Assembly: GCA_003561715.1 (NCBI GenBank)
Contig: PWVU01000161.1
Span: forward strand, 1-11,360
Reading direction: 5' to 3'
Origin: Candidatus Kaiserbacteria bacterium
Lineage (GTDB): Bacteria; Patescibacteriota; Minisyncoccia; Phycocordibacterales; UBA12088
Length of the DNA: 11,360 nucleotides
In this document: piece after piece, positions 5,182-11,360 of the stretch
Position numbering within the stretch: the first letter of the stretch is position 1
Layout of the letters: each line of letters starts with the position of its first letter
Program-made: the position numbers and the translations under genes
Notes under the pieces: generated by a model
Seen by the model: the letters and a program-made list of their open reading frames with translations, nothing else
What the model was told of the DNA's origin: nothing
Databases searched by the model: none

Positions 5182-5922
5182 ATGGATTACTTTTCACTCC
5201 TCCTCGACTGCGGACTCACCAAAAAAGAGGCAAGTACCTATCTCGCGTTGTGGCAACGTGGCGATATGACGTTGTCCAAGATCAGTCATCATACGCATAT
5301 CAACAGACCCGCTTTATATCACGTGTTGCCGGCATTACTCGAGAAGGGATTAGTGACAGAGCGTACGCAGGGAAAGCGTACGCTCTATCGAGCCGAAACT
5401 CCTGAGCGCATTGAGTCGTTGCTTATTGAGCGTCAGCGTAAGGTCTCCGTAGGTCTGCAGAAGTTGGTCGCTGAACGCGCGGAGCAGAAAAACAACAGAC
5501 CCATTGTCCAGTTTTTTGAAGGACCACACGCAACAACGTTTGTATTTGACGACATAGCGCTTGCTGTGCCTCGGGGTGGCTTGTACTATCGCTACTCCTC
5601 AAAGGTGTCTCCTAATAGTGAAGGGTTTGAAAACTCCACCTACTATCGCTTGCGAGAATCAAAACAAATAGAGCGCATGGTCATCACCAGCGAAGAGAAG
5701 CTGGCACGAAAAGAGCAAAAGCTAAACAGGCATATAAAGGCGATACCGAACTCCCTCGATCTGTTTGAAGATAATATTTCATTACTCATCTACGGAAACA
5801 AAACCGCATACATTGATTATGAGTCTATGACGTCTATCGTGATCGAGTCTCCCAAGATCGCGCGGTTTCAGGAGAAGTTGTTTAAGGCGTTGTATAGATT
5901 TTTACCGACGAAGGAAAAATGA
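5182..5922 (+). CDS. TrmB-family winged-helix transcriptional regulator
   Basis: The 246-residue protein begins with a TrmB-type winged helix (about residues 4-75): a CGLTKKEASTYLALWQRGD entry, INRPALYHVLPALLEKGLV as the recognition region, and a wing with GKRTLYRAE. A charged helix, probably a dimerising coiled coil, covers about 78-105. The C-terminal part (PIVQFFEGP, then YYRYSSKV) resembles the effector domain of Patescibacterial TrmB-like proteins. Classical TrmB proteins sense sugars; no ligand can be assigned here. ATG 5182 fits the usual N-terminus. TACAAT lies directly against the ATG, too close to serve as its -10 for a leaderless start; TATAAA at 5140-5145 is an alternative. The dyads upstream suggest autoregulation. 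Confidence 0.88.
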   Translation: MDYFSLLLDCGLTKKEASTYLALWQRGDMTLSKISHHTHINRPALYHVLPALLEKGLVTERTQGKRTLYRAETPERIESLLIERQRKVSVGLQKLVAERAEQKNNRPIVQFFEGPHATTFVFDDIALAVPRGGLYYRYSSKVSPNSEGFENSTYYRLRESKQIERMVITSEEKLARKEQKLNRHIKAIPNSLDLFEDNISLLIYGNKTAYIDYESMTSIVIESPKIARFQEKLFKALYRFLPTKEK

Positions 5923-6019
5923 ATTGATCACCACACCATACAAGAGAAGCCGGCAGCTCCCACGCTCTTTGCCCCCGTCCATTTTTTGTGGCATTATGTG
6001 TTCATATTTCCGGCTTTGT

Positions 6020-6038
6020 GCGCGTAGACGCGCGTTTT
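6020..6038 (+). terminator. Weak GC hairpin with short T-run between trmB-type gene and sigma gene
   Basis: GCGCG-TAGA-CGCGC followed by GTTTT. The stem is only five pairs, so termination would be weak. The rest of 5923-6096 contains no convincing gene or promoter box; TTGGAC at 6056-6061 is a possible -35 but has no good -10 partner. Confidence 0.3.
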
Positions 6039-6096
6039 GGCGTATGGCGAAAGAATTGGACACACCTCACGTCTTTACCAGTAGTGAACCCATCGG

Positions 6097-6633
6097 ATGG
6101 ATCAAGAACAGCAGTTTCTGCAAGCCTTTGATGACCATGCGGACGAATTGTTCCGCCATGCGTATTTTCGGGTGAGTAATCGAGAAACAGCTCGTGACTT
6201 GGTACAAGATGCGTATACCAAAGTGTGGGAGTACGTGGCAAAGGGAAACACGGTTGAGCAATTTCGCCCATTTTTATACCGTACGCTCAATAACGTGATC
6301 ATCGATGAGTATCGCAAGCGTCGCACCGAGTCGCTCGATACGATACTTGCCGAGGAGGGTGTGCACGAAATGCGCTTCGATGAGTTGGTAACCGGAGGGA
6401 AAGACGAGCACGAGTTTGCGCTCGATGCCGGGCAGGTACACGATCTGCTCGCGACGCTCCCGGAGCACTACCGTCGCGTGGTCGTACTGCGCTTTATCGA
6501 TGAACTGCAACCGCAAGAAATTGCTGAAATGATCGGAGAGAGCGTAAATGTGGTATCGGTGCGGATCCATCGCGGCATCGCGTCTTTGAAGAAAGAGTAT
6601 GCTCGGCGTATGTCTGATACACAGTCACCATAG
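6097..6633 (+). CDS. ECF-type sigma-70 family RNA polymerase sigma factor
   Basis: This 178-residue protein has the two-domain ECF layout. Region 2 covers about residues 9-80, with ARDLVQDAYTKVWEY (32-46) as the core-binding helix and PFLYRTLNNVIIDEYRKRR as the -10-recognising part. Region 4 covers about 121-168: LPEHYRRVVVLRFIDEL, then EIAEMIGESVNVVSVRIHRG as the helix-turn-helix that reads the -35. An acidic linker joins them. It directs RNA polymerase to a dedicated promoter set. The gene is followed after 18 bases by a single-pass membrane protein, the usual place for its anti-sigma factor. ATG 6097 is the natural start, and no Shine-Dalgarno site is seen. Confidence 0.95.
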   Translation: MDQEQQFLQAFDDHADELFRHAYFRVSNRETARDLVQDAYTKVWEYVAKGNTVEQFRPFLYRTLNNVIIDEYRKRRTESLDTILAEEGVHEMRFDELVTGGKDEHEFALDAGQVHDLLATLPEHYRRVVVLRFIDELQPQEIAEMIGESVNVVSVRIHRGIASLKKEYARRMSDTQSP

Positions 6634-6651
6634 AACGAGCTTTACACAACC

Positions 6652-8541
6652 ATGACATCATTTGAAGAACAACTGCATACAAGCGCACAAACCGTATCCC
6701 TCTCGCAACAAGAGCGCGAGGAGATGCGCGCGTATCTTGCTGAGTATCAGTCGCATATGCCGAGGCGAGGGATTGGTGCCGTCGAGGCAAGTCATGGTCT
6801 AAAGAGTGGGTTTGGCGTGAGGAACCTCTTTGGATTTGCACGTGCGCGCGGTATGGCGTGGACGATGGCGGGACTGCTCCTCATGACGACCAGCGGTATT
6901 ACGTATGCTGCGGAAAGTGCCGTGCCGGGCGACATCCTTCATGGCCTTAAGGTTAATGTAAACGAGGAAGTGGTGCGTGCATTTTCTTTTGGCGCCGAGG
7001 CGCGCATGCTGTGGGAGGCGCGCCGTGCCGAGCGTCGTCTTGAAGAGGCGGGCAAGCTTGCCGCGACTGGTGCACTTACCCCCGAGCGCGAGCGCCAGGT
7101 CGCCGAGCAATTTGAGCGTCATATTGAACGGGTGAGTGAGCAGACGGCAGTGCTGGGTGCTGACGATCCGGCGCGTGCGGACGATGTCAACAACTTGCTT
7201 GAGAACGCATTTTCCGCGCATGAGGCGATTCTTGTGTCACTGGCAATTGAGGAGCAATTGAGCGCGGAATCAGTCAAAGCGCTTGCGAGTAGGGTGCGTG
7301 GTGTTGCGCGCGAGTTTCGCCGGGTGCAATCACAGACCGAAGAAGTGCTTGCGGTTGCAGGCGAAGCATTGGAAGAAGAAGATGAACAATCAACTTTTTC
7401 AGAATTGCCGGTATATGACCAGCGCATTATGGTGCAGAGAATGCGTGAAGGAGCCGAGAAATCTCTGCGTACGGCGGAAAATCGGGTAACTCGTATGTCG
7501 CTCATCAGCGATCGCGACCTCTCGACCTCAAAAGCACGTCTTACCGAGATACGCGCGGTGCACGAGCAGGCGCGTGCAAACTATACTGCAGGCGAATTGG
7601 AGCTTTCATACGCACGGTACAAGGCGGTGCGCTCAGTAAGCGATCGTCTCACGCGATTCCTCGATGCGCAACGCAACCTTGCTATTGACGCGCTTTCGCT
7701 AGATCTTGCCGAGGAACTCTTGTTTGCGCAAGGCACTACCGAGGAGGGGGTGAGCCAAATCGCAACACTTGTATTTGATACACTTGATGAGAAAAAAGCG
7801 ACCGTGGAGGAGTCGATCTCGGCGCTCTCGATGGAAGAGGTCTTGGGTGAACTTGCCGAATCTGATCGTGCTGAGGTGGAGAGTTTGCTCAAGCGTGCGC
7901 GTGCATTGGTGGTGCGTGCGACTCTTGCCGAGCAGACGGATGATACTGATGAAGCGGCACGTTTCTATGTGCATGCCGAGGAGGTGCTTGAAGACGTGCG
8001 CACTATTTTGCTCTCTCCGCGGTCGACTGATGAATCCTCCGAAGAACACGATCGCAAGGAGTCCGATGAGCATGATCGTTCCGATGAGGAGGGTGTGGAA
8101 TTGGATGAAAAGCCAGAGAATCAACATGCAACCGGTACCGTATCTATTACGCAGGTCTTTAAAGATGGCATACACACCTTGCAGGGAGTCTTGGACGACG
8201 TGTGTGAGGTAGAAGCGACCGTGTCCAGCGAGGAGTCCGGATTGGTGGTGCGTCTGACGCGTACGGAAACCGAAGAGGACACTGATGCGTGTGAGCGAGC
8301 GAATCCGGGAGAATTTACGGCTACGATTGAGGCACCTCAAAATGACGCGCTTACCGAGGTATATGTTGATGAGGTTGAAGTGCCGCATCGTGTTGTCACA
8401 TATGATGATATGAAAACCAACGATAGTGACATAATCCCTGAAGATGATAAAGAGAAACAGTCCAGTGCGCCCTTGCGCGGCTATCGTGCGACGAATGAGC
8501 TGGTCAACCGAATGATTGATGACTTGAAGAATGCATTATAG
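6652..8541 (+). CDS. DUF5667-type single-pass membrane protein, candidate anti-sigma factor with large ectodomain
   Basis: This 629-residue protein has a cytoplasmic N-terminus (1-66) with an amphipathic EEQLHTSAQTVSLSQQEREEM helix. One membrane segment lies at about 67-87. Then AESAVPGDILHGLKVNVNEEV (87-107) and MLWEARRAERRLEEAGKLA match the DUF5667 pattern. Long charged helices run to about 455. An acidic, disordered linker follows (458-492, with EHDR twice). The next domain (495-585) looks beta-rich and holds the only two cysteines, Cys518 and Cys547, which could form a disulphide outside the membrane. The chain ends in an amphipathic helix (607-629). The C-terminal cysteine domain resembles a domain I associate with Patescibacterial envelope proteins. 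Its place 18 bases after an ECF sigma gene and its topology suggest it holds the sigma factor at the membrane; no ZAS zinc motif is present, so this is inferred. Confidence 0.82.
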   Translation: MTSFEEQLHTSAQTVSLSQQEREEMRAYLAEYQSHMPRRGIGAVEASHGLKSGFGVRNLFGFARARGMAWTMAGLLLMTTSGITYAAESAVPGDILHGLKVNVNEEVVRAFSFGAEARMLWEARRAERRLEEAGKLAATGALTPERERQVAEQFERHIERVSEQTAVLGADDPARADDVNNLLENAFSAHEAILVSLAIEEQLSAESVKALASRVRGVAREFRRVQSQTEEVLAVAGEALEEEDEQSTFSELPVYDQRIMVQRMREGAEKSLRTAENRVTRMSLISDRDLSTSKARLTEIRAVHEQARANYTAGELELSYARYKAVRSVSDRLTRFLDAQRNLAIDALSLDLAEELLFAQGTTEEGVSQIATLVFDTLDEKKATVEESISALSMEEVLGELAESDRAEVESLLKRARALVVRATLAEQTDDTDEAARFYVHAEEVLEDVRTILLSPRSTDESSEEHDRKESDEHDRSDEEGVELDEKPENQHATGTVSITQVFKDGIHTLQGVLDDVCEVEATVSSEESGLVVRLTRTETEEDTDACERANPGEFTATIEAPQNDALTEVYVDEVEVPHRVVTYDDMKTNDSDIIPEDDKEKQSSAPLRGYRATNELVNRMIDDLKNAL

Positions 8542-8576
8542 CAACGGATCTTAGCTCGCTTTGCTATACGAGATGC

Positions 8577-8610
8577 AAAACACCGCGCCGTATCCACGGC
8601 GCGGTGTTTT
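8577..8610 (+). terminator. Strong intrinsic terminator after the sigma/DUF5667 genes
   Basis: A 14-bp perfect stem (8577-8590 with 8597-8610) with a TATCCA loop. It is flanked by AAAA and TTTT that are part of the stem, the classic bidirectional form. It ends transcription of the sigma operon 35 bases after the stop codon. Confidence 0.88.
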
Positions 8611-8637
8611 GACGCGCAAGGTAGAGCGCTCTATACT
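8609..8637 (+). promoter_or_regulatory. Promoter of the DUF62 gene, -35 overlapping the terminator tail
   Basis: TTGACG (8609-8614), a 17-bp spacer and TATACT (8632-8637) give a near-consensus vegetative promoter. The -10 ends eight bases before ATG 8646, so the mRNA is probably leaderless. The first two T of the -35 are also the last two of the terminator stem. Confidence 0.78.
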
Positions 8638-8645
8638 TAGGCGAT

Positions 8646-9443
8646 ATGCACATCACCATCATAAACGACTGCTCCGACGAGAATGTCGTAGGGCGCCAAC
8701 TCGCCCGTGTCGCCACACTTACGGACGCAAGTGTCGGCTTTATCGGTTTGGGGGCGTACGGTGATATGGCGGCGGCAGGCAATCTTATCGATGCGCTTGA
8801 TGCGCACGAAGGCACGCGCGGTGCGGTTTTGGTAAATGTGGCGCCGCGCCACGGTGGTGGTAAGAAATGGAGCAACGGCACGCCGTTTTGTTATTTTTGG
8901 CACAATCACACCCTTGTTATCGCAACATTTGGTGGACACACGCTCTCGCTGGTGAAAAAGCTCGACCTGGTCGAGCGGGTAAGCTTGATTGATGTACATG
9001 CAGTGGTGGACAAGATGGCGCGAGAGCATCTGCTTGATGAGAAGATGGCAGAGCGGGTGAATACAACGCAATTTCGCAGTTTTGATTTTGTGCCGCGTGT
9101 CGCTTCATATATCCTGCGTGAGAACGAGCCACCGGCAACCCAGGTCACGCTGGACGAAGTCGTTGATATGCCCTCGGTTGTGTGGTGGGTGGACAATTTC
9201 GGCAACGTCAAGACGAGTTTGTTGCCGGACGAGGCCGGGTTTGAGGCGGGGAAGACGATCATTGTAAACGATGAAAAGTTGTTATGTTATACGCGTCTTG
9301 CCGATGTGCCGGATGGGGAGCGCGCTGTCATTATCGGCTCGTCAGGAGTGGGTGCGCAGAGATTTTTGGAGATCGTCGTGCAGGGCAAGCGCGCGTGTGA
9401 TGCGTTTGGGCTTTCGATAGGGAGTGAGGTGGTGATTGGGTAG
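8646..9443 (+). CDS. DUF62 / SAM hydroxide adenosyltransferase family protein, divergent
   Basis: The family includes SAM-dependent fluorinase/chlorinase and the common hydrolase form that turns S-adenosylmethionine into adenosine and methionine. In this 265-residue protein the C-terminal half shows the family signature WWVDNFGNVKTSLLP (180-194) and the end GSSGVGAQRFLEIVVQGKRA...FGLSIGSEV (231-262). The N-terminal half has INDCSDEN (6-13), AAGNLIDALDAHEG (43-56) and VLVNVAPRHGGGKKW (61-75). The usual VVDPGVG motif is replaced by VNVAPRHG, so the standard Asp/Arg catalytic pair is not evident and the reaction is uncertain. The start is set by the promoter eight bases upstream and by the hydrophobic first strand. 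Confidence 0.82.
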   Translation: MHITIINDCSDENVVGRQLARVATLTDASVGFIGLGAYGDMAAAGNLIDALDAHEGTRGAVLVNVAPRHGGGKKWSNGTPFCYFWHNHTLVIATFGGHTLSLVKKLDLVERVSLIDVHAVVDKMAREHLLDEKMAERVNTTQFRSFDFVPRVASYILRENEPPATQVTLDEVVDMPSVVWWVDNFGNVKTSLLPDEAGFEAGKTIIVNDEKLLCYTRLADVPDGERAVIIGSSGVGAQRFLEIVVQGKRACDAFGLSIGSEVVIG

Positions 9444-9444
9444 G

Positions 9445-9520
9445 GGTTTAGGGTGTTAGGAAAGGAGTTAGGGAAAAAATTAGGGAAGTTAGGAATGTTA
9501 GGGAAGTTAGGAATTAGAAA
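9445..9520. repeat. Degenerate G-rich tandem repeat (GTTAGGRA-type units)
   Basis: Right after the DUF62 stop the + strand runs through about seven copies of a degenerate 8- to 13-base unit built on GTTAGG(G)AA. G-runs at 9438-9440, 9443-9446, 9451-9453 and 9471-9473 could support a long-looped G-quadruplex. It ends in TAGGAATTAGAAA (9508-9520), a 13-base string found again exactly at 11224-11236. Confidence 0.8.
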
Positions 9521-9554
9521 CCACAAAGCGCCCGCGAAGCGGGCGCTTTGTGGT
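9520..9554. terminator. Long GC-rich hairpin
   Basis: A 16-bp perfect stem (9520-9535 with 9539-9554) with a GAA loop inside a GCGAAGC element. On the minus strand it is followed by TTTCT, on the + strand by G-rich sequence without T. It probably helps end transcription between the DUF62 gene and the minus-strand aminopeptidase. Confidence 0.6.
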
Positions 9555-9562
9555 GTGGGGCA

Positions 9563-9591
9563 AGAGCGGCGAGGCTTCGCCTCGCCGCTCT
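9563..9591. terminator. Second GC-rich hairpin, abutting a -10 box
   Basis: A 13-bp perfect stem (9563-9575 with 9579-9591) with a TTC loop. No T-run follows on either side. A TATACT box starts two bases after it, so it may be regulatory rather than a simple terminator. Confidence 0.5.
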
Positions 9592-9599
9592 GGTATACT
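9591..9599 (+). promoter_or_regulatory. Possible extended -10 promoter
   Basis: TGG-TATACT (TG at 9591-9592, hexamer 9594-9599) resembles the extended -10 elements before yraN and def. It would start RNA near 9606, inside or just after the start of the small ORF at 9602. There is no -35 match in the adjoining hairpin arm. Confidence 0.35.
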
Positions 9600-9601
9600 G
9601 C

Positions 9602-9817
9602 ATGTGCGCGGTTCAGCGCAATCGGAGACTTGTCGGCGCTATCCTGACCGGAGCGGGCGCCCACGATATCTCCGAGACCCTCGTCGCAACCGAACTGCCG
9701 GAACCATATCGGCGGGCGGTCAACAACAAACAGCCCTTTAATCAAGAAAAGGCGACGAGTGAGCTCGCGGTGCAACGCCGCGACTCTTTTTATAACACAA
9801 ACATCCCGTCTTTATAG
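9602..9817 (+). CDS. Doubtful small ORF (71 aa)
   Basis: ATG 9602 opens a 71-residue frame without recognisable domain: a mixed N-terminus (VGAILTGAGAHDISETLVA), then polar, Asn/Gln-rich sequence ending NTNIPSL. It has no Shine-Dalgarno site. The nearby -10 box would place transcription start after the ATG. It overlaps the aminopeptidase 3' end by 28 bases in convergent orientation. If it is not a gene, 9444-9789 contains only repeats and hairpins. Confidence 0.3.
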   Translation: MCAVQRNRRLVGAILTGAGAHDISETLVATELPEPYRRAVNNKQPFNQEKATSELAVQRRDSFYNTNIPSL

Positions 9818-11010
9818 ATCACCTTGGTTGAGCCATCCTTCAGATGCGCGGTCACTATTCGATCAGTCGTTGAAAACATATCAGTATGAACGGACGAGTC
9901 GTTAATACCAAGTCGCTTCTTTTTGGCGGGCGTGAGCGTCTTCAGGTCGCCGGTATAGGCATCCGGGTACCCAAAGCCAAGCGCCACGTGCGTATTGCCA
10001 TACGGACCACCCATATTCTCGTCGAAGATCGTGTGCGCCATAAACTTGGTGATACGCGACAAGCGCTTGTCGGTAAGCGAAAATTCGCCGACTCGATCGG
10101 CTCCCTCGGTTGCGATCATTGCTTTTAGCACCTTTTCATTCTTGGTCGCTTTGCTTTTGATGACCCGCCCCTTTTCAAACCACAGCTCGATGCCTTCGAT
10201 CCTGTTTCCGTAGCGCAAGAGGGGTTGGTTGAAGCGGATCCACCCTTCGGTCTCTCTGCAATCGGGCGTGGTAAATATCTCAAATGAGGGGATATTGCGC
10301 CCGCTTCCCGCAAGCCACTGTCGCGTTTCGCCCGGGGTGACCCACAGATCGACATCCTCGCCCTCAATATGGAGCTCATCGATTGTGGGTGTGAGCGCGT
10401 CAAGTTTGCGCTTGGTTGCTCCGAGCATCTTAAAGGCGTGTTTCCACTCTTTGATCGGGTCTTTTGCATCCAGATAGCAGGCATTGATGATCTGTTGCCA
10501 ATACTCCTTTTCGGACAGTCCTGCCTCGCGCGCCATAGCGGGTGTGCCATAGACGCACAGCGTCCAGGTGAACTTCCCCGCATGCTCTTTCTTAAAGCGC
10601 CAGTCCATGAACGGGCGAAATGCTTTGCCCTTGCGCATGATCTTTTTTGAGTCGATACCGTCAAGCGAATGCGGATTCTCGTCAGCCACAATATAAAGAA
10701 AGTGATCGATCTCGTCGATCAAGCCCTTCATGTATTTCTGCGGAAACCAATCGAGCTGTGCAGGGGAGGCGAGCTCATAAAAGTCGCGATCAAATTGGTA
10801 GCGCTCCCAGGTGGCGGGCATATAGTTGGTAATGACATTGCCGCCGGCTTTCAGTATCTCACGCCGGCACAGCATAAAAAGCGGCTTGGCGGCCTCGGAG
10901 GTTACCAAATACACCGTGTCGCCCTTTTTGATACCCTTGCCGCCACCGAGCGCAAAGCGCACCAAGACGCGGGCATAGTTTTCGAGGATGTGAGTGGGAG
11001 GAACAAACAT
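9790..11010 (-). CDS. M29-family metallo-aminopeptidase
   Basis: M29 enzymes (AmpS, aminopeptidase T type) remove N-terminal residues from peptides using two metal ions, usually as dimers. The 406-residue protein has the family's length and an N-terminal Rossmann-like half (KKGDTVYLVTSEAAKPL, 28-44). Its C-terminal catalytic half has all expected metal ligands: Glu244 in FEIFTTPD, Glu309 in RVGEFSL, His341 in GNTHVALGFGYP, and His375 and Asp377 in SSVHTDM. It should be active and cytoplasmic, recycling peptides. No Shine-Dalgarno site precedes ATG 11010; the upstream strand is pyrimidine-rich on the coding strand, with TTTACT repeated but no convincing promoter. It is not in an operon here. 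Confidence 0.93.
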   Translation of the reverse strand: MFVPPTHILENYARVLVRFALGGGKGIKKGDTVYLVTSEAAKPLFMLCRREILKAGGNVITNYMPATWERYQFDRDFYELASPAQLDWFPQKYMKGLIDEIDHFLYIVADENPHSLDGIDSKKIMRKGKAFRPFMDWRFKKEHAGKFTWTLCVYGTPAMAREAGLSEKEYWQQIINACYLDAKDPIKEWKHAFKMLGATKRKLDALTPTIDELHIEGEDVDLWVTPGETRQWLAGSGRNIPSFEIFTTPDCRETEGWIRFNQPLLRYGNRIEGIELWFEKGRVIKSKATKNEKVLKAMIATEGADRVGEFSLTDKRLSRITKFMAHTIFDENMGGPYGNTHVALGFGYPDAYTGDLKTLTPAKKKRLGINDSSVHTDMFSTTDRIVTAHLKDGSTKVIYKDGMFVL

Positions 11011-11360
11011 AGATGAAAGAGAAAAAAGTAAAGAGTAAAGATGCAGTTGCTAATGATGAATTAAGGATCGTGAATTAAGAATGTAATCTGGAATGAGGAA
11101 TTGAGACATGCAGGGTTAAAACAGCAACAGGCAAAATTGCGGTGTGCGACTGGGTCGCGTAGCACTTACGATAGCAGGGATGAGGAAGGGGAGCAACAAG
11201 TAGGGGTTAGGGGGGTTAGGGGCTAGGAATTAGAAAACGAGAATAAGAAGTGGTGTTGCAGGGTTAGTTTTCAGTTTTGAGTGGCGGTGTGCGTCACACA
11301 ATGCATCTCGGGTAATATGAGACGCGATTCATTTCTTGGAGTACGTAGTGAGAAAGGCGG
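11011..11360. other. Gene-poor purine-rich region to the window edge
   Basis: No supported gene. It begins with GTAAAGA-like units (11028-11041), then GAATTAAGGA-like units (11058-11107), and small hairpins (GCGAC-TGG-GTCGC at 11146-11158; GTGTG-CGT-CACAC at 11287-11299). At the far right, ATG 11317 opens a frame that reaches the edge (MRRDSFLGVRSEKG), and GTG 11348 has a GGAG six bases before it. Either could be the start of a truncated gene; neither can be judged from so few codons. Confidence 0.5.
11202..11236. repeat. Second G-rich repeat block
   Basis: Three TAGGGG-like units in a row (GGGG-TTA-GGGGGG-TTA-GGGG) followed by CTAGGAATTAGAAA. The last 13 bases are identical to 9508-9520. 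With the GGGG at 11188-11191 it has four G-runs and could form a G-quadruplex on the + strand. Confidence 0.75.

Noticed and set aside
5924..6175. 83-residue + strand ORF between the TrmB-type and sigma genes
   Set aside because: It runs into the sigma coding sequence in another frame, has no homology signal, and is rich in Arg, Cys and Trp as expected of noncoding frames.
7699..8388. Long 229-residue minus-strand ORF inside the DUF5667 gene
   Set aside because: It is fully antisense to a well-supported gene and arises from its codon bias.
9445..9520. CRISPR-like array
   Set aside because: Units are short, degenerate and contiguous, with no spacers and no cas genes.
9287..9775. 162-residue minus-strand ORF across the hairpins
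   Set aside because: It crosses the repeats and both hairpins and the end of the DUF62 gene; the Phe-Pro-Asn runs simply translate the repeat.
9445..11236. Telomere-type TTAGGG array marking a linear chromosome end
   Set aside because: The units are irregular and internal, with genes on both sides, and only resemble TTAGGG by G-richness.

Overview
The window looks like chromosomal DNA from a Patescibacteria (Candidate Phyla Radiation) bacterium, probably of the Parcubacteria type. This is inferred from three things. The gene content is characteristic: an ECF sigma factor followed by a DUF5667 membrane protein, a TrmB-type regulator, a divergent DUF62 protein, a NUDIX-MazG fusion and small proteins of Parcubacterial flavour. 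Most start codons lack a Shine-Dalgarno site and several sit just behind a -10 box. Some intergenic regions are purine-rich and degenerately repetitive. TGA is used as an ordinary stop, so the code is standard and not that of Gracilibacteria. I see no phage, IS element, CRISPR array or rRNA.

Layout. 1-156 is the possible tail of a + strand gene. 223-504 (-) is a SemiSWEET/PQ-loop membrane protein. 508-801 is a divergent intergenic region with a perfect 30-bp palindrome, a cluster of DnaA-box-like sites and a promoter for yraN (802-1176). A tRNA-Pro(TGG) lies at 1337-1407. A compact + strand run follows: peptide deformylase (1575-2111), NUDIX-MazG fusion (2164-2987, 5' end apparently frameshifted), RidA (2987-3370), an unknown 123-aa protein (3372-3743) and a short pyrophosphatase-like protein (3758-4120). 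A hairpin at 4146-4172 separates these from a - strand pair: a stand-alone SpoT-type HD hydrolase (5024-4446) and an 81-aa protein (4433-4188), both with real Shine-Dalgarno sites.

Divergent from that pair is a TrmB-family regulator (5182-5922), with inverted repeats in the shared promoter region. Next come an ECF sigma factor (6097-6633) and a 629-aa single-pass membrane protein with a large ectodomain (6652-8541), a likely sigma/anti-sigma pair. A strong hairpin terminator follows, and its T-tail contributes to the -35 box of the next gene, a DUF62-family protein (8646-9443). The right end holds G-rich repeats, two GC-rich hairpins, a doubtful 71-aa ORF, an M29 aminopeptidase (11010-9790, -) and a gene-poor purine-rich stretch to the edge.

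Functionally, the def-to-pyrophosphatase run reads as a housekeeping and metabolite-damage-control block. Deformylase matures proteins, NUDIX-MazG would remove unwanted nucleotides, RidA removes reactive enamines, and a pyrophosphatase-like protein ends the run. The HD hydrolase, the TrmB regulator and the sigma/DUF5667 pair form a signalling block. The parts most worth following up are the sigma/ectodomain pair, the HD hydrolase with its small partner, the DnaA-box cluster and the recurring G-rich intergenic repeats.
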